Assembly: GCA_014281115.1 (NCBI GenBank)
Contig: JACONQ010000007.1
Span: 2,356,001 to 2,420,000 of the forward strand
Origin: Laburnicola sp. R22_1
Taxonomy: Eukaryota > Ascomycota > Dothideomycetes > Pleosporales > Didymosphaeriaceae
DNA length: 64,000 nt
Direction of reading: 5' to 3'
The notes under the pieces were generated by a model, which ran no database searches, had not been told where the DNA came from, and saw nothing but the letters and a program-made list of their open reading frames with translations. This document shows positions 10,651 through 21,600 of this stretch, piece after piece (position 1 is the first letter of the stretch; every line of letters starts with the position of its first letter). A program made the translations under genes and the position numbers.

Positions 10651-12243
10651 TTATAATTGCCATTGAGTACACATAGATTCAAGCGCTACAGCTGCTGTAG
10701 CTACTGCAGCCCTTTCTGAAGCGCTTGATATAGTATATTTACGTTGCTGAGCTGCTAAAGCCTTAGCTGCGCGCATACCCTCCATAATAGTCTCTACCTC
10801 TGCAAAGCGTTGATTTGGGTCTATCTGAACGCGCTTTCGTGGCCGGTGAGAGCTAGTAGTCTGTAGATGATACTCAAGGCGTCTTTTCTCTGATTCTAGC
10901 CCTGCAGCTCTAGCATTCGCAGCTGCTAGCGCCTTACCTGCTTTTTGTAGGAGGAGCCGGGTCCTACGACCTAGGTTTTCGAGGCTCTGGACGTCGCGCT
11001 GCGCCAAGTAGAGATCCCGAGGGCCTTAAGGGGTAGAGAGGAAGCTCTGAGGCTGCTGCTGAGGTTGCTGCTGAGGCGTAGGCGTTGTAGGCCTCTGAGA
11101 GACCTGCGACGAGCTAAGCACGTGATTAATGTTGAATGGGCAGATACCAGCAGCCTGCCAACCAGCTCGAATCACACGCTCTGTGAAGCCTTCCTCCCTA
11201 GCTTGATAGTAGCAGGCAATAAAGCGCTCCTTCTTGACAGGCGCGGCGTCGTTGAGCGATGCGAGCTCCTGGATCTGGCGTCGGTAACTAGACTTAATTA
11301 CCGAGAAAGGAGCGAGATCTAGAGGCTGTAGGACGTGAGAGGAGTGCGCAGGTAGGTATAGGAGCTCAATTCGATGCTGTTTACAGAGCCAGAGGAACTC
11401 AATATCAATATGGCTGCCATGGCCGTCAAGAATAAGCAGGCGGTACTGGCCGTCAGCTGGCGCCGTCTCAGGGATGAATATGCGCTGCAGCCACTCAACA
11501 CCTATCGCATTTGACGTCCATCCATTCTCGGAGGTTGTATAGAGCCAGTTGGGTATTGATTTGGCTAGGAACTAGGTAGTCTGCAGGCTCTGGCCCTTGA
11601 AGATAACTACGCAGCGCAGCTTCCGCCCTGTTGCCGATACGCACTTAATTATTGAGACCCACTCGCGATTCTCTGGCGACTTAACGTAAGCCTTCTTCTT
11701 TAATGCCCTAGCAAGGACTCTGGTGTTAGTACATACACCTAGCGCAATGCCAGTCTTATTCATATTGTACGTATTCTCCGTCTGTATATTAAGTCGCTGT
11801 CGAGTCTGCTCATAGAGCTCTAGGAACGCGCGGAGCTGTTCTGGCGTAGCTGCCTCAGCTCTCTGGGCGTTAAGCTTCCGGCCTACTACTGAGGCGACGC
11901 GTGGCTGGCGCTTAATGAAGTGTGAGAGCTAGAGCTTGCCGACAGGCTGATTGTCGCCGTTTATGCGCAGAATTCGATTCGCCATCTCTCGCGCGCGAGC
12001 GTGTGGAGGAGGATAGCCGCGTGCGTCTTCTTTAAGGATCCATTCAACAAGGAAATCCTCTTGTAGAGGAGTCAATCGCTGCTGGTGTTGATGGCTGAGC
12101 GCGCTCGTTGTTGCGCCACGGAGTCGCGTTGATAGCGTAGATTGAGGGATATTGTACGCCTTTGCAGCTGCGCGTTGGCTAGAATAAAGACCTGCGTTGA
12201 AATCGCTGATAGCTGATTGTATAGCTAGCTCACGGGCGTCCAT
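10651..12243 (-). pseudogene. pogo-type transposase with nonsense codons and lost catalytic Asp
   Basis: Starts at the ATG at 12241-12243 (MDARELAIQ...) and is clearly related to transposase A along its whole length (for example FLVEWILKED, SPENREWVSII, GWTSNAIGVEWLQR, LQPLDLAPFSVIKS). A TAG follows PVGKL (about 11929) where the sister has Trp. A second TAG follows KGQSLQTT (about 11572), again at a Trp position. A third stop lies near 11025. The first catalytic motif reads NMNKTGIAL instead of NIDETGIAL: Asp to Asn and Glu to Lys, both G-to-A. The second (LLILDGHGSH) and third acids remain. The changes have a RIP-like direction but are sparse. Confidence 0.88.
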
Positions 12244-12249
12244 TTTGAT

Positions 12250-12345
12250 GAGCGTTGTTGAGAGATATCGCGTGTTTTGTTCAGGGTGCGCGTTTCGGTG
12301 GGGTGATCAGGAACCCTATGTGATCAATAACTATATAGCCGAGCT
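12250..12345 (-). repeat. Right terminal inverted repeat of transposon B
   Basis: Reverse complement of 10555-10650; followed by TA at 12346-12347. Confidence 0.93.
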
Positions 12346-12579
12346 TATTATGTACCTAAAAACGTAGGCATATCTTGTGCAACGCACAGCCTTGCGATAA
12401 ACCGCCGAGAGCTCAGAGCAGCATCAACCACGATCCTTCGTCGATCCTGGGGCCTGGGGTTGCCTAGACCTTGTCACTTCACTTGGTGCTGTGGTATGTA
12501 GACATGGAGACCAAAAATGGCAAGTAGATCGTGCACCGCGTCCTTTCAAATTCTCGGTCGTTACATGGGTATCTGTCGC

Positions 12580-12626
12580 TTTTGCTTTGCTTTGTTTTGC
12601 TTTGCTTTGCTTTGCTCTGCTCTGCG
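12580..12626. repeat. Pentanucleotide tract (CTTTG)n with CTCTG variants
   Basis: About nine imperfect copies of CTTTG between transposon B and the 3' end of the NUP49-like gene. Simple slippage repeat. Confidence 0.9.
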
Positions 12627-12761
12627 TCGCTTTCGCATCACTTCCTCGCCCCGCGCTGTAATTAAATCTATCATACATGTATACAAGACGCGTTTTCCAA
12701 CGCCATGCCCATGCACGCATCACTCTCCTTTGCCACAAATCTGCCTGCATTCGTACCCCGC

Positions 12762-14382
12762 TCACATCAACCCCACCCCAACACCCCCCAAAGTCCGCTT
12801 CGTAACCTCATCCCTAACCTTGCCCACCTTCTTCGCCGAGTCCACAATGGCGCTCTCGATCGCCCTCAGCGCCTCCACCAGCTGCTGTCTATCATCCGAC
12901 ATCTTATTCCTCGTGCCCATCAACTGCTGCGCCTTCTCATGGGTGCCGGCCTCCATGGTCCTCAGGTGAGTTTCAATCTCGCGTATTTGGCGTTGGTACG
13001 TCTCCAGTGTGCGGCCGAGATCATCTGTGCGGCGGTTGAAGTAGCCAATAAGGTCTACAGGCTTTGTGGAATCGTCGTGGTCATCGAGCGAGCTCGTGGT
13101 TGCAGGCTTAGCAGCCGAAGTTGAAAGATTCGACGCGTTTCCGTAGCGGAACTGCGGTGGAAGGTTCTGGTTCTCGATAGCGCGGAAAGATAACGTAGCG
13201 TCTTCTGCGTCCTTTTTGACGAGCGTCTTGATGTGTGCGATATTCGCCGAGTCGTTGTCCAGGCCGAGTTCGACCGTGGAGAGGAACTTGTCGATGTAGG
13301 CGACGTCCGGGGCTACTAGTTCGATATCCGCGACGTGTCCGGGGAGCGTCTCGCGCACCTTGTTTGCGGTCTCCATCTTTGCGTGGATTATATCGTCGAG
13401 CGTGTAGATCTGCTGCTGGATCTCGGGGGCGAGATCGCTGATGCGTGTGTTTCCCTTGATATTATCGAGATTCGTTGTCTGAATGGCCGAGGTGGAACCC
13501 AGGTTTGACGATTGGCCGCCTAGGCCGAGCCCCCTGTTCTGTGGATTCATGCCGCCAAATAGCGAAGTCGTCTGCTGCTGTGGCTGGTTTTGTTGGGTGC
13601 CGCCAAAGAGCGATTGGCTTTGCTGCTGCGGTTGTTGTTGCTGTGCATTCCCAAACAAAGACGGGGTGCTTGTTTGTTGTGCCGTTGACGAGCCGCTAAG
13701 GCATGCGGTTAGCCTTTGTGTAACTGTATGCGGGCGCCCTTACTTACAATAGCGAGGGTTTCTGTGCCTGGGTCTGGGTCTGGTTCTGGTTCTGGCCTAG
13801 GCCACCAAATAGTCCACCCGATTGGGAACTCTGCGTCTGGGTCTGTGAACTGCCCCCCAGAGCGCCCCCAAATAAGCTACTACCCTGCTGAGGCTGCGAC
13901 TGCGCCGTCGACGCACCAAAGAGCCCCCCGGATGTTCCCGTCGTGGCTTGGGGCTTGTTCAGATTACCGAAGAGCCCGGTGGTCTGGGGTGGCTGTGACG
14001 CGGGGGCGGCACCACCGAACAGTCCGCCCGTCTGCGCCTGTGATGTCGATCCAAAGAGGCCGCCGGTACCCTGGGGCAGGGATGCAGCGGTGGAAGAGGC
14101 AAAAAGGCCGGCACTCTGTTGGCCCTGGGTCGTGGCATTTCCGCCGCTGCAGGTCCGTCAGCATTGCGCATACAGCAACATGGCATGAGTAACCGGCCCC
14201 CCACGACGACGCGCGCCCGACCTAGGAGTCTTGCGACGCATGGTAGGGTTCCTGTAAGCTGCCTAGGATGCGCCCGGGGCAGTTGAACACTGCAGGTATG
14301 GCCGACTCGGGCGTATATATACGTACAAGAGACCGCCACTGGTGTTGATGCTCAGCGAGTTGGAGCGCCCGAAACCAGCCAT
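12762..14382 (-). CDS. NUP49: NUP49/Nup58-type FG nucleoporin
   Basis: Three exons on the minus strand: 14382-14327, 14146-13748 and 13695-12762; 462 residues. Both junctions fall inside GLFG/LFGS motifs and restore them exactly (GGLF-GG, PSLF-GS), which supports the borders. Residues 1 to about 200 are a low-complexity FG domain with GLFG, SLFG and FGG repeats spaced by Q/S/T-rich linkers. From about residue 220 (NLDNIKGNTRISDLAPEIQ) the protein becomes helical, with coiled-coil segments to the end (RRTDDLGRTLETYQRQIREI, QQLVEALRAIESAI). This architecture fits the Nup49 member of the central Nsp1-Nup57-Nup49 channel complex of the nuclear pore, which carries transport receptors. NUP57 is the main alternative. 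Divergent from the FIP1 gene, 162 bp away. Confidence 0.83.
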
Positions 14383-14544
14383 TGCGACTTATGCAGCTGC
14401 CCGCCCTTGCTTGATCGTTCCCAGGTAGCTGCTGCTAGCGATCTTTGTTGTGGTGTGCTGTGTCTGCACTGTCCCAATTGGGGAGCGATCGAGATGGTGC
14501 AAGTATCGAGCAGGCGCGTGTCAAGGTCGGGCAGGCGCGGCGCG
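14383..14544. promoter_or_regulatory. Putative bidirectional promoter NUP49 / FIP1
   Basis: Only 162 bp separate the two divergent starts if the FIP1 start at 14545 is right (621 bp if it is at 15004). The stretch must then hold both 5' leaders and promoters. No TATA box is obvious. Confidence 0.45.
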
Positions 14545-16024
14545 ATGAGTGCGTCCGGGGCAGAGCTGTTCTCCAGCTACAGCGAGGTGGCGGCGCGGCG
14601 CGAGTGGGAGGTCCGGTTTGCGAAGGAGAAGCTGGACGCGAGGGAGGTTGTCGACCTGCCGCTGTGCCGGATCGAGAGAGTCAGCGCGTAAGTGCTCCCG
14701 CTGCTGTGCATCACGTGCAGCGCGGTGGTCCGGGTTCGCCAAGCACGCCGCCCACAGAGCCGCCTCCACCTGAATCCGTCTAACCAAACGCGCAGCCAAG
14801 GACACCAGGCCCGTTTCGGCCTCAAGCGCGGCAAGCTGCTCTACGTCTTCAAGTACCCGCACCACGACGTCGAGCGCGACAAGCACCGCAACGTCATCAC
14901 CCGCGCCCGCTTCATCAAGGACCAGCTCGAGCAGAACGGCTACCACCTGATCCCCTGGGACTTCAACAAGGGCCAGCCGCCGCGCTTCTGGGACCACGAG
15001 ACCATGGAAGAGGACGACGACGATCTCTACGGGCCCACCGAGCCCGCCCAGCCCGCGCAGAAGGACTCCCCCAAGGCCGACGGCGATGGCTCGAGCGGAG
15101 ACGAGCCCATGGACGAGGGCCTGGAGTCCGGCGAGGACGACGACGACAGCGACTCAGTACGACGCGCCCTTCCTCCACGCGCGCAATTGAGGCTAACAAA
15201 GCTCAGGATCTGGAAATCATCATAGACAAGCCGCCGACCGCACCGAAACCTGCACAGTACGTAGCTCACTGCCGGCCCATCTAGCTTCGCAAGCTAACAA
15301 CAATCGTAGACAGCAGCAGCCGCAAGAATCCAAAGCCATAAAGATCGAAGCGCCGCCGCAAACCTCGACGACCCCCTCGCAGCCTCCCCGAACAACGGGG
15401 CCGCAGATCCCCACCCAGCCGGGCACCGCATACCCCGCTGTCCGCTCCTCGACCATCGACGTCAATGCCGACCCTATCTACCCACCCGAAGGCAAGCCCA
15501 TCACCCAAGTCGACATGGACGCCGACCTCGCCGAGTCTAACAAGCCCTGGCGACTTCCCGGCGCCGACCAGTCCGATTACTTCAACTACGGCTTCGACGA
15601 GTTTACCTGGGAGATGTATCGCCAGCGACAGCAAACCATGGTGACGACGCTTGCCAACCAAAAAGCCGAGACGGCGCAGATGCAGTCCATGTTTGGTACA
15701 GGAATGCCTGGCGGTCCGCAGCCACTAGAGCGCGGGCAGTCGGCTGGCGGCGGTCCACCGGCGGGCCCTGCAGCTGCGGCTCCACCGCCCGGCATGATGA
15801 ACGAGGACACCATGTTGCAGATGGCTAACCAGATGTTCCAGCAAGGCATAGACCCGAGCAACATGGACTTCCAGTCGTTTATGCAGATGGCGGGCGGCGG
15901 CGGTATGCCAGGATTTGGCGGCGGCGGTGCGGGAGGCAACCAAGGAGGCTTCACCGGCGGTGGCGGTGGTGGGAACCCAGGCGGTGGACGAAGAGGTGGA
16001 AGAGGCCGGGGAAATTGGCAATGA
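14545..16024 (+). CDS. FIP1: FIP1-type pre-mRNA polyadenylation factor with unusual N-terminal extension
   Basis: Four exons: 14545-14687, 14796-15156, 15207-15256 and 15310-16024; 422 residues. From Met118 (15004) the protein is a normal Fip1: acidic start (MEEDDDDLYG), acidic linker, then the Fip1 motif around residues 262-292 (KPWRLPGADQSDYFNYGF...EFTWEMYRQRQ), and a Gly-rich tail ending in RGG-like repeats. Fip1 is a subunit of cleavage and polyadenylation factor that tethers poly(A) polymerase to pre-mRNA 3' ends. Residues 1-117 are odd: codons there are strongly G/C-ending and clearly coding (FGLKRGKLLYVFKYPHHDVE, GYHLIPWDFNKGQPPRFWDHE). They run in frame into the Fip1 start with no stop, but I do not recognise them as part of Fip1. 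Fip1 identity is near certain; the true start is not. Confidence 0.86.
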
Positions 16025-16409
16025 AGAGGATAGTTGCGACTTCGTCTTATTTGCTTCTACGACTGACGCGACGGGGAATGTGGAGGGTGCATTCATGGCG
16101 TTTTTATGTACAACAGGATAGGATACGACACGATACCAAGAAGGACTGTCTTTGGGAAAGATGCCTCTGAATTTCTACCATACCTTATACACCGAGCCTT
16201 ATTATAGTGTGGTATTGTATTTTGTTTGGTTCGCTGAATGTTTCGTTGTGCGAATTGTTGACTTTGACGACTTGTATGCTTACCGTTTCACTGCTCCTGG
16301 TTCAGGTGTCATGGAAAATACATCACACCGAAATGTGGCCAGGTTGATCCGTTCTTTAACCAGCATTCCCTACAAGACAAGACATGCAACCTCTGCGTGA
16401 AAAAAAAAC
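16025..16409. other. Convergent 3' intergenic region
   Basis: Shared terminator region of the FIP1 (+) and glutathione transferase (-) genes. It becomes T-rich from 16190 to 16260. No gene is visible. Confidence 0.6.
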
Positions 16410-17803
16410 CTACATCTTCGCCGCAGCGGCCACAGCCGGGACCTCCTCCCCCTTTGGCAGAATATGCGGCACCGGCCCCACAGGCGTAATGCCAAACCGA
16501 TTAATCTGCGAATGGCTCTTCGTGTAATCTACACATACACAAACACGCACCATTAGCAAAGTACACGACAACCAAAACGGACAATAAAGGAATGTGCACT
16601 CACGGTTCCTAATGTGCTCAAACTGCGTCGTCTCCCCAAACGCAGCATGATCCCAGTACAAGTTGCGCAACCACTTGTGCAGATGCGGGTATCCGCTGCG
16701 GATGTCGCGGATGTTGCATTTGAAGTGCTGGACGTAGACGGGGTCGAAGCGCACGATGGTGGTGTAGAGGCGGATGTCGGCTTCGGTGATGGTTGGGGAG
16801 GAGAGGAGGTAGGGGGTTGTGGAGGTGGAGAGGTGGGCTTCGAGGCGGTCGAGGGAGTGGAAGAGCGTGGTTACGGCTTTGGTGTAGGCTTCTTCGGTGC
16901 TGGATTAGGGGAGGGGGTTCGTCAGTGTGTTAGGTGGTTAGGCGGTTGTGGGGTTTTATGGGGGTAGAGAAGAGGAGTGGGTGGGGACGTACGTTGCGAA
17001 TCCGCTCTTGTAGACGCCGTTGTTGACGTCGTTGTAGACCCAGTCGTTCATCTCCTCGATGTCTTTGCGGAACTTCTCCGGGAAAAGATCGACGTTTTTG
17101 TGCTCTTCGCCGAGGAGGTCGTCAAAGGCGGTGTAGAACATGCGAATGATTTCGCTACTCTCGTTGCTGACGATCTTATTCGTCTTCTTGTCGTACAGCG
17201 TAGGCACAGTGAAGCGTCCGCTGTAATTGGGGTCTTGCTCGAAGTAGATGTCGCGGATGTGCGTGAAATCTTTGTGCAGAGGATCCGGTCCCGTGTACTC
17301 GCCCGGGAGCTTTTCGTCGGCCGTGACGAATCTCCAGCCTGTTTGCAATCAGCAGCATTTCTCTACTCGGCCGTGCGATTCAGGGTAGACCACGCACCTT
17401 TCTCAGCCATGTGCCAATGCACACTCGTGATCCCAATGAAACTCTCCAACCCCTTCAACTTCCTCACGATCATTGTGCGATGCGCCCAAGGACACGCATA
17501 GCTGACATACAAATGATACCGCCCCTTCTCAGGCGGGAACTCGGCGCCATCTTTGTTCTCAATCCAGTTCCTAAACACCGACGACTGCCTTTTGAACTCG
17601 CCCGACTTGTCTCCAGGCTTGACCCAGTCGGTAATGCCGCCCTTCTGATCCGATGACGTAAGTGCTTTGTCCATAGCTGCTCTAGTAGCCGTGAATGAGA
17701 AGGCGCGGAAAGCGATGCGGGGAGGCGCGACGATGGATTTGCTGCGTGGAAGGAAAAATGCTGGAGAAGATCGAATGCGGCACCGGTGGAGGAGGGAGGA
17801 CAT
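16410..17803 (-). CDS. ECM4/GTO-type glutathione S-transferase (glutathionyl-hydroquinone reductase family)
   Basis: Four exons: 17803-17398, 17338-16993, 16899-16604 and 16528-16410; 388 residues, all junctions in frame. The thioredoxin-like half contains the catalytic YACPWAHR motif (Cys104) that defines the omega-like/Xi class; Cys, not Ser or Tyr, is the active residue. Also present are FTVPTLYDKKTNKIVSNESS (glutathione-binding cis-Pro and SNESS) and the helical half (ITEADIRLYTTIVRFDPVYV, CNIRDIRSGYPHLHKWLRNL). The family reduces glutathionyl-hydroquinones. The first 43 residues are Arg/Ser-rich with few acids and look like a mitochondrial presequence. An internal Met44 (MDKALTSSDQKG) could give a cytosolic form, as in yeast GTO proteins with different locations. 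Confidence 0.93.
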
Positions 17804-18655
17804 AAAAAGGAATGGAATGGTAGTTGGCTTTAGTCAATACTGACGTCTGATGTCGTCAAGAGCTCTCCCCGCGCTAACAACGAATCAACGTCCCGCTTTC
17901 GTCATGCAGCCCCGCTTCCGACGCTTTGACTAAGCTTGACAAACGACCTCATTGCTCGTATTGATCAAAGCTAACAGCGAGCTGAGGAGATTGTCGTATA
18001 ATGTTCAGCTAATGCTTGAGTAGCTTAAACGATGGAGTCCACTATCATGAACTAAAAGCTTACAGAGCATTATTCTTGGACACTATCAAGTGTGCTTGCA
18101 TTTCTTGTGCCTATGTAAAAATACTTCGAACTGGCCATTAGAGTATCGCAGAACAACTAGCATTAGATAGTTCTTACCCATCTAGATGTCACAGCACGTG
18201 CAAACAAGGACATTGTAAAAATCTGACCACATCCTTATTCATTACTAATCTCACCACCACCACAGAAGCCCGAGCACAGGAAACCAGCGTGCTCTAGCAA
18301 TGTGTTAGAAATCTCAAACCGCCACCCAATGGACATCGACCCAGAGTCCAAGTAGAATGGAAACAGATCCCCAAATAAACGCCCGCTAAAAACGCAATGA
18401 CAATAAGTAAAAAGCAAATGAGAAGCTAGCAGTGCCATGGTTCCTACACCGTTGCTAATCGTGCAACGTTGGAGGCCGCTCCCACCTCCAAGGTCCATCA
18501 TTCGCAGCATGGTGGTAAAAGTAGATATAATATACAGTGGAGGCAAGAGAAGGTGTCGTCGGGGTATCTTCGAGCCACAAGGGGAGACAGAACATCTCAA
18601 ACCATGAATTTTGAATCGATTGCCATAATCGAACGCGAAAAAGGAGGGAGACGGA
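17804..18655. other. Intergenic region between GST promoter and LST4 3' end
   Basis: Holds the upstream region of the glutathione transferase gene and the probable 3' untranslated region of LST4. A 121-codon minus-strand open frame (18235-18600) lies just past the LST4 stop and looks like an untranslated-region shadow. Confidence 0.5.
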
Positions 18656-21600
18656 TTACTCGACTTCAGTGAGCCAGCGCCGTATGCCTTCTTTCAGAGA
18701 CGAGTCGGTCGCAGTCTTGGCGGCATCGAAGCTAGAATTATTTCTCGTCGTAACGTCCTCCTTTGTTTCGTCTTTCATGTCGCGTTCGGCCGTGACATCC
18801 TTGACCACCATCTCAAGCGCATCGAATATTACGGCTTTGCAATCTGTCTGTGGGACTTCTACGTGGGCCGGCGCGTCCGACATGCAACGAGTATCGCGCC
18901 TCCCTCGCCGGGAGCTCGATCGTGACGAGCTAGCCGATTGGGTACGAGAGCCTTGCCCAGATTGTGCCAGAACACGATCGACAGCATCGGTCAGAGTCGC
19001 GTCAAAATCCATAATTGGTTCTTCGACGAACTTCTCCGCGAGATGTACTTCCGTCATCATAGGCGCGGTCGGGCCCGTGCTATATGGATTGCCATATTGA
19101 GATCGCCCGGGTGGGATGCCAGAACCACCGGGCGTCATGGCAGATGCCTGGTAAGTTGGAGTCGGGATGAGTCGGACTAGACGACGCAAGCTGATGCGCT
19201 TGATCCTGAATGTCCGGGTATCTGCGATGAGAGCGGAGCAGACATCCACCCAGCGCTCAAGCGGACCTTGCTCAAGAGTTGGAGTGGCAGCCGATGCTAT
19301 CGGGCTTGGCTCAGCGCTCATAGCCCACTTGATGTCACTCTCAAGCTCGGCATAAGGTCTGATCGCTTGTACCGCAAAATCGGGATGAAACTGCTTCAAC
19401 CAGCCCGCAGCGTTGACAGGCTGCTCTGGTTCGCAACAAGGTGCCGACAAAATTGATGATTCGCCATAACTGGACCCTTGTTGGCTAGGAACGGAGCCGT
19501 ATCCGCCTAGCAATGGAGATTGAAGGGGAGACCCAAAATCAGGAAGCGGTATGTCAACGTCGATGACTCCATCTTTCTCGTTCACGGAGAGCTTCAATGT
19601 GGAATCAAAGGTCTTCGGACGCTCAGGAATCGGACGCGCGGCAGATGCAGGAATACCGCTGGTGCCGACAGGATAAGTCTCTGGCGAGTCTCCTCCAGTG
19701 ATAGTTGTGCTACTAGCCGGCTGTTCGAATGGATCAGTGTCACCAAAGACACCATCCATAGAAAGCTCCTGTACCATTTGCTCCAATTGCGACCGAGGTC
19801 TATCGAGACCTCTATAAGCGGAGCCTCCAACGCCTAGACCATCATCGGTGCTCTGTAAGTAGTCGCTTTGATCAGTGGAGGATCCACGTCTCCCATTCCA
19901 GAAGCTCATGAAGCCACTCCAGCGGCTAGTGTTGCCAGAGTCTGTGCTTGGGTTACTCGCGTGGCCTGTACCACTTCTTTGCAAGTTGTGCATCAAATTC
20001 GCCGAAGCAAGACTGTCGCTGCTGTCGGGTCTGTGGTCGGGCAACGGCCCAGAAGACTTCGTCCTCGGAAGAGTAAAATGTGCCACTGGGACGTCATTCT
20101 GGGGCGCTGCAGTGGACGCAGTAGCGCCAGTATTCTTTGCAAGAGTAGCACTATCTGACATGGACGGTATCACTAGGCTCGTGCGAATGGAGTGCGCAGA
20201 AGAACGGCGAGAGTGTCGCGGCACTTCTTGAAATTCAGCTACGCCGGAATCCGAGCGTACATTGGCAGATTCAACGGTTGAACAGCCAGTATTGTTTGCG
20301 GCAGGAGGTTGAAGGCGCATGTTGGTTAAGCTTGGTTTACCACGGGGTCGCCGGTTGATCTGACGACGTAGAGAATGCTTGCGGGACGGTGGCATGTTAG
20401 TCGGTGGCGATTGTGAGTATCCACGCAATGACGTAGAGGTGCTTGGGCGCATTGGGGAAGCACCTTCGTAGTTCGACAGAGCGTTTGGTGGAAGGAAAGC
20501 AGCAAGCAAGAATATCAGTCTCCGAGCCGCCATCTTGTCCGGAGAAACGACAATGGTACGGTTCGAGATAATGAGGTTGTCACCCGCGTTGGACTTTTGT
20601 TGTTCTCGATGACGCCTGCGGTGCCATTTGGGGCCAAGAAGATTGAGCCACTCGGTATGATTTCCCAGGAACGCAGTCAGCAGGTTGAAGAAGAAGAAAT
20701 TCTCCTCTCGCCGGCCCGCCCATCTCCCGAGCCATCTAGCCTCTTCACGCCATACGCCCCATTTCCCCTGGCCCGTCATAACACGCGGTATACGCATGCC
20801 ACTAACAACACGATTTCCTGCCAGTTCTACTGCCTTCCGAATCTCAGGATCGAACATGAGTGCATTGGGCTGCAGCCTCAGCGCTCGACGCATTGGCGGC
20901 ACAGGTCCACGGGGATGATTGATCATGGGTACAGATGTCGACTGTGCCATTTTGAAGTGATTCAAAATCCGTTCTTGGACGACAAATTGGAGGCTAGTGA
21001 GGGTGCGCATGATGACATCCCAGTGTTGGCCAACGACATCTACACGATCGTCCACGTCACTGCTGAGCGACATGGAGAGTAGTGAGTCGACACCAAAGTT
21101 GGAATCGATGAAAGCCCAACCAGCACGGCGATCAGAGTCCAATGACGACCCCAAAGAGTCATTGCCGGGCCCAGAAGTGGACAAATGGTTTGCCTTGAAC
21201 TGGCCCGGTCGGGACGGCGGACGTAGCGTTGACGAGGGAGCGCCGATAGGCAGGTGCAGGATGATTGTTATCGCATACATGGGACTTTTACGCGACAAAG
21301 ACAGCTTCTGGGTTCCTCTAGCAGGGGCGGCCTGGCGTGGGAAAGGAAAGCCGTCGGCCGAGTTCTGTGGTGTAGGGGTGCGTACGTCGGATGTGTCTTG
21401 CTCATCGTCTGGGATGGTGACGGAGAACATGCGCGTAATGAAGATTGTCCGCCTTCTGTGCTCCTTGGACATGCTGGCGCTGCCCTCGCCAGAAACTAGC
21501 TCCGGGGGGACGTTGCTGGGGGTAAAGGACTTGGCTAGATGGCTTCTCCGGCGGATGCCCTCTGCCCTCCCGAGCGAACTTGTGGCATCCTGGATTGGCG

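Larger units (their letters stand above)
10555..12345 (-). mobile_element. pogo/Fot1-type transposon B, inactivated
   Basis: Element of 1791 bp with near-perfect 96-bp terminal inverted repeats (10555-10650 and 12250-12345, outer end AGCTCGGCTATATAG) and TA duplications (10553-10554, 12346-12347). The TIRs share only the AGCTCG outer bases and short GCGCACCC words with transposon A, so the two are related but separate families. The minus-strand transposase is broken. The orientation matches element A. Confidence 0.93.

Noticed and set aside
13475..14339. Several plus- and minus-strand frames of 60-158 codons over the NUP49 gene
   Set aside because: Shadows of the FG-repeat exons; the spliced minus-strand model restores GLFG motifs at both junctions.
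18235..18600. 121-codon minus-strand frame just after LST4
   Set aside because: Lies in the LST4 3' region, composition not protein-like (Cys/Gly/Ser runs), no intron signals or motif.
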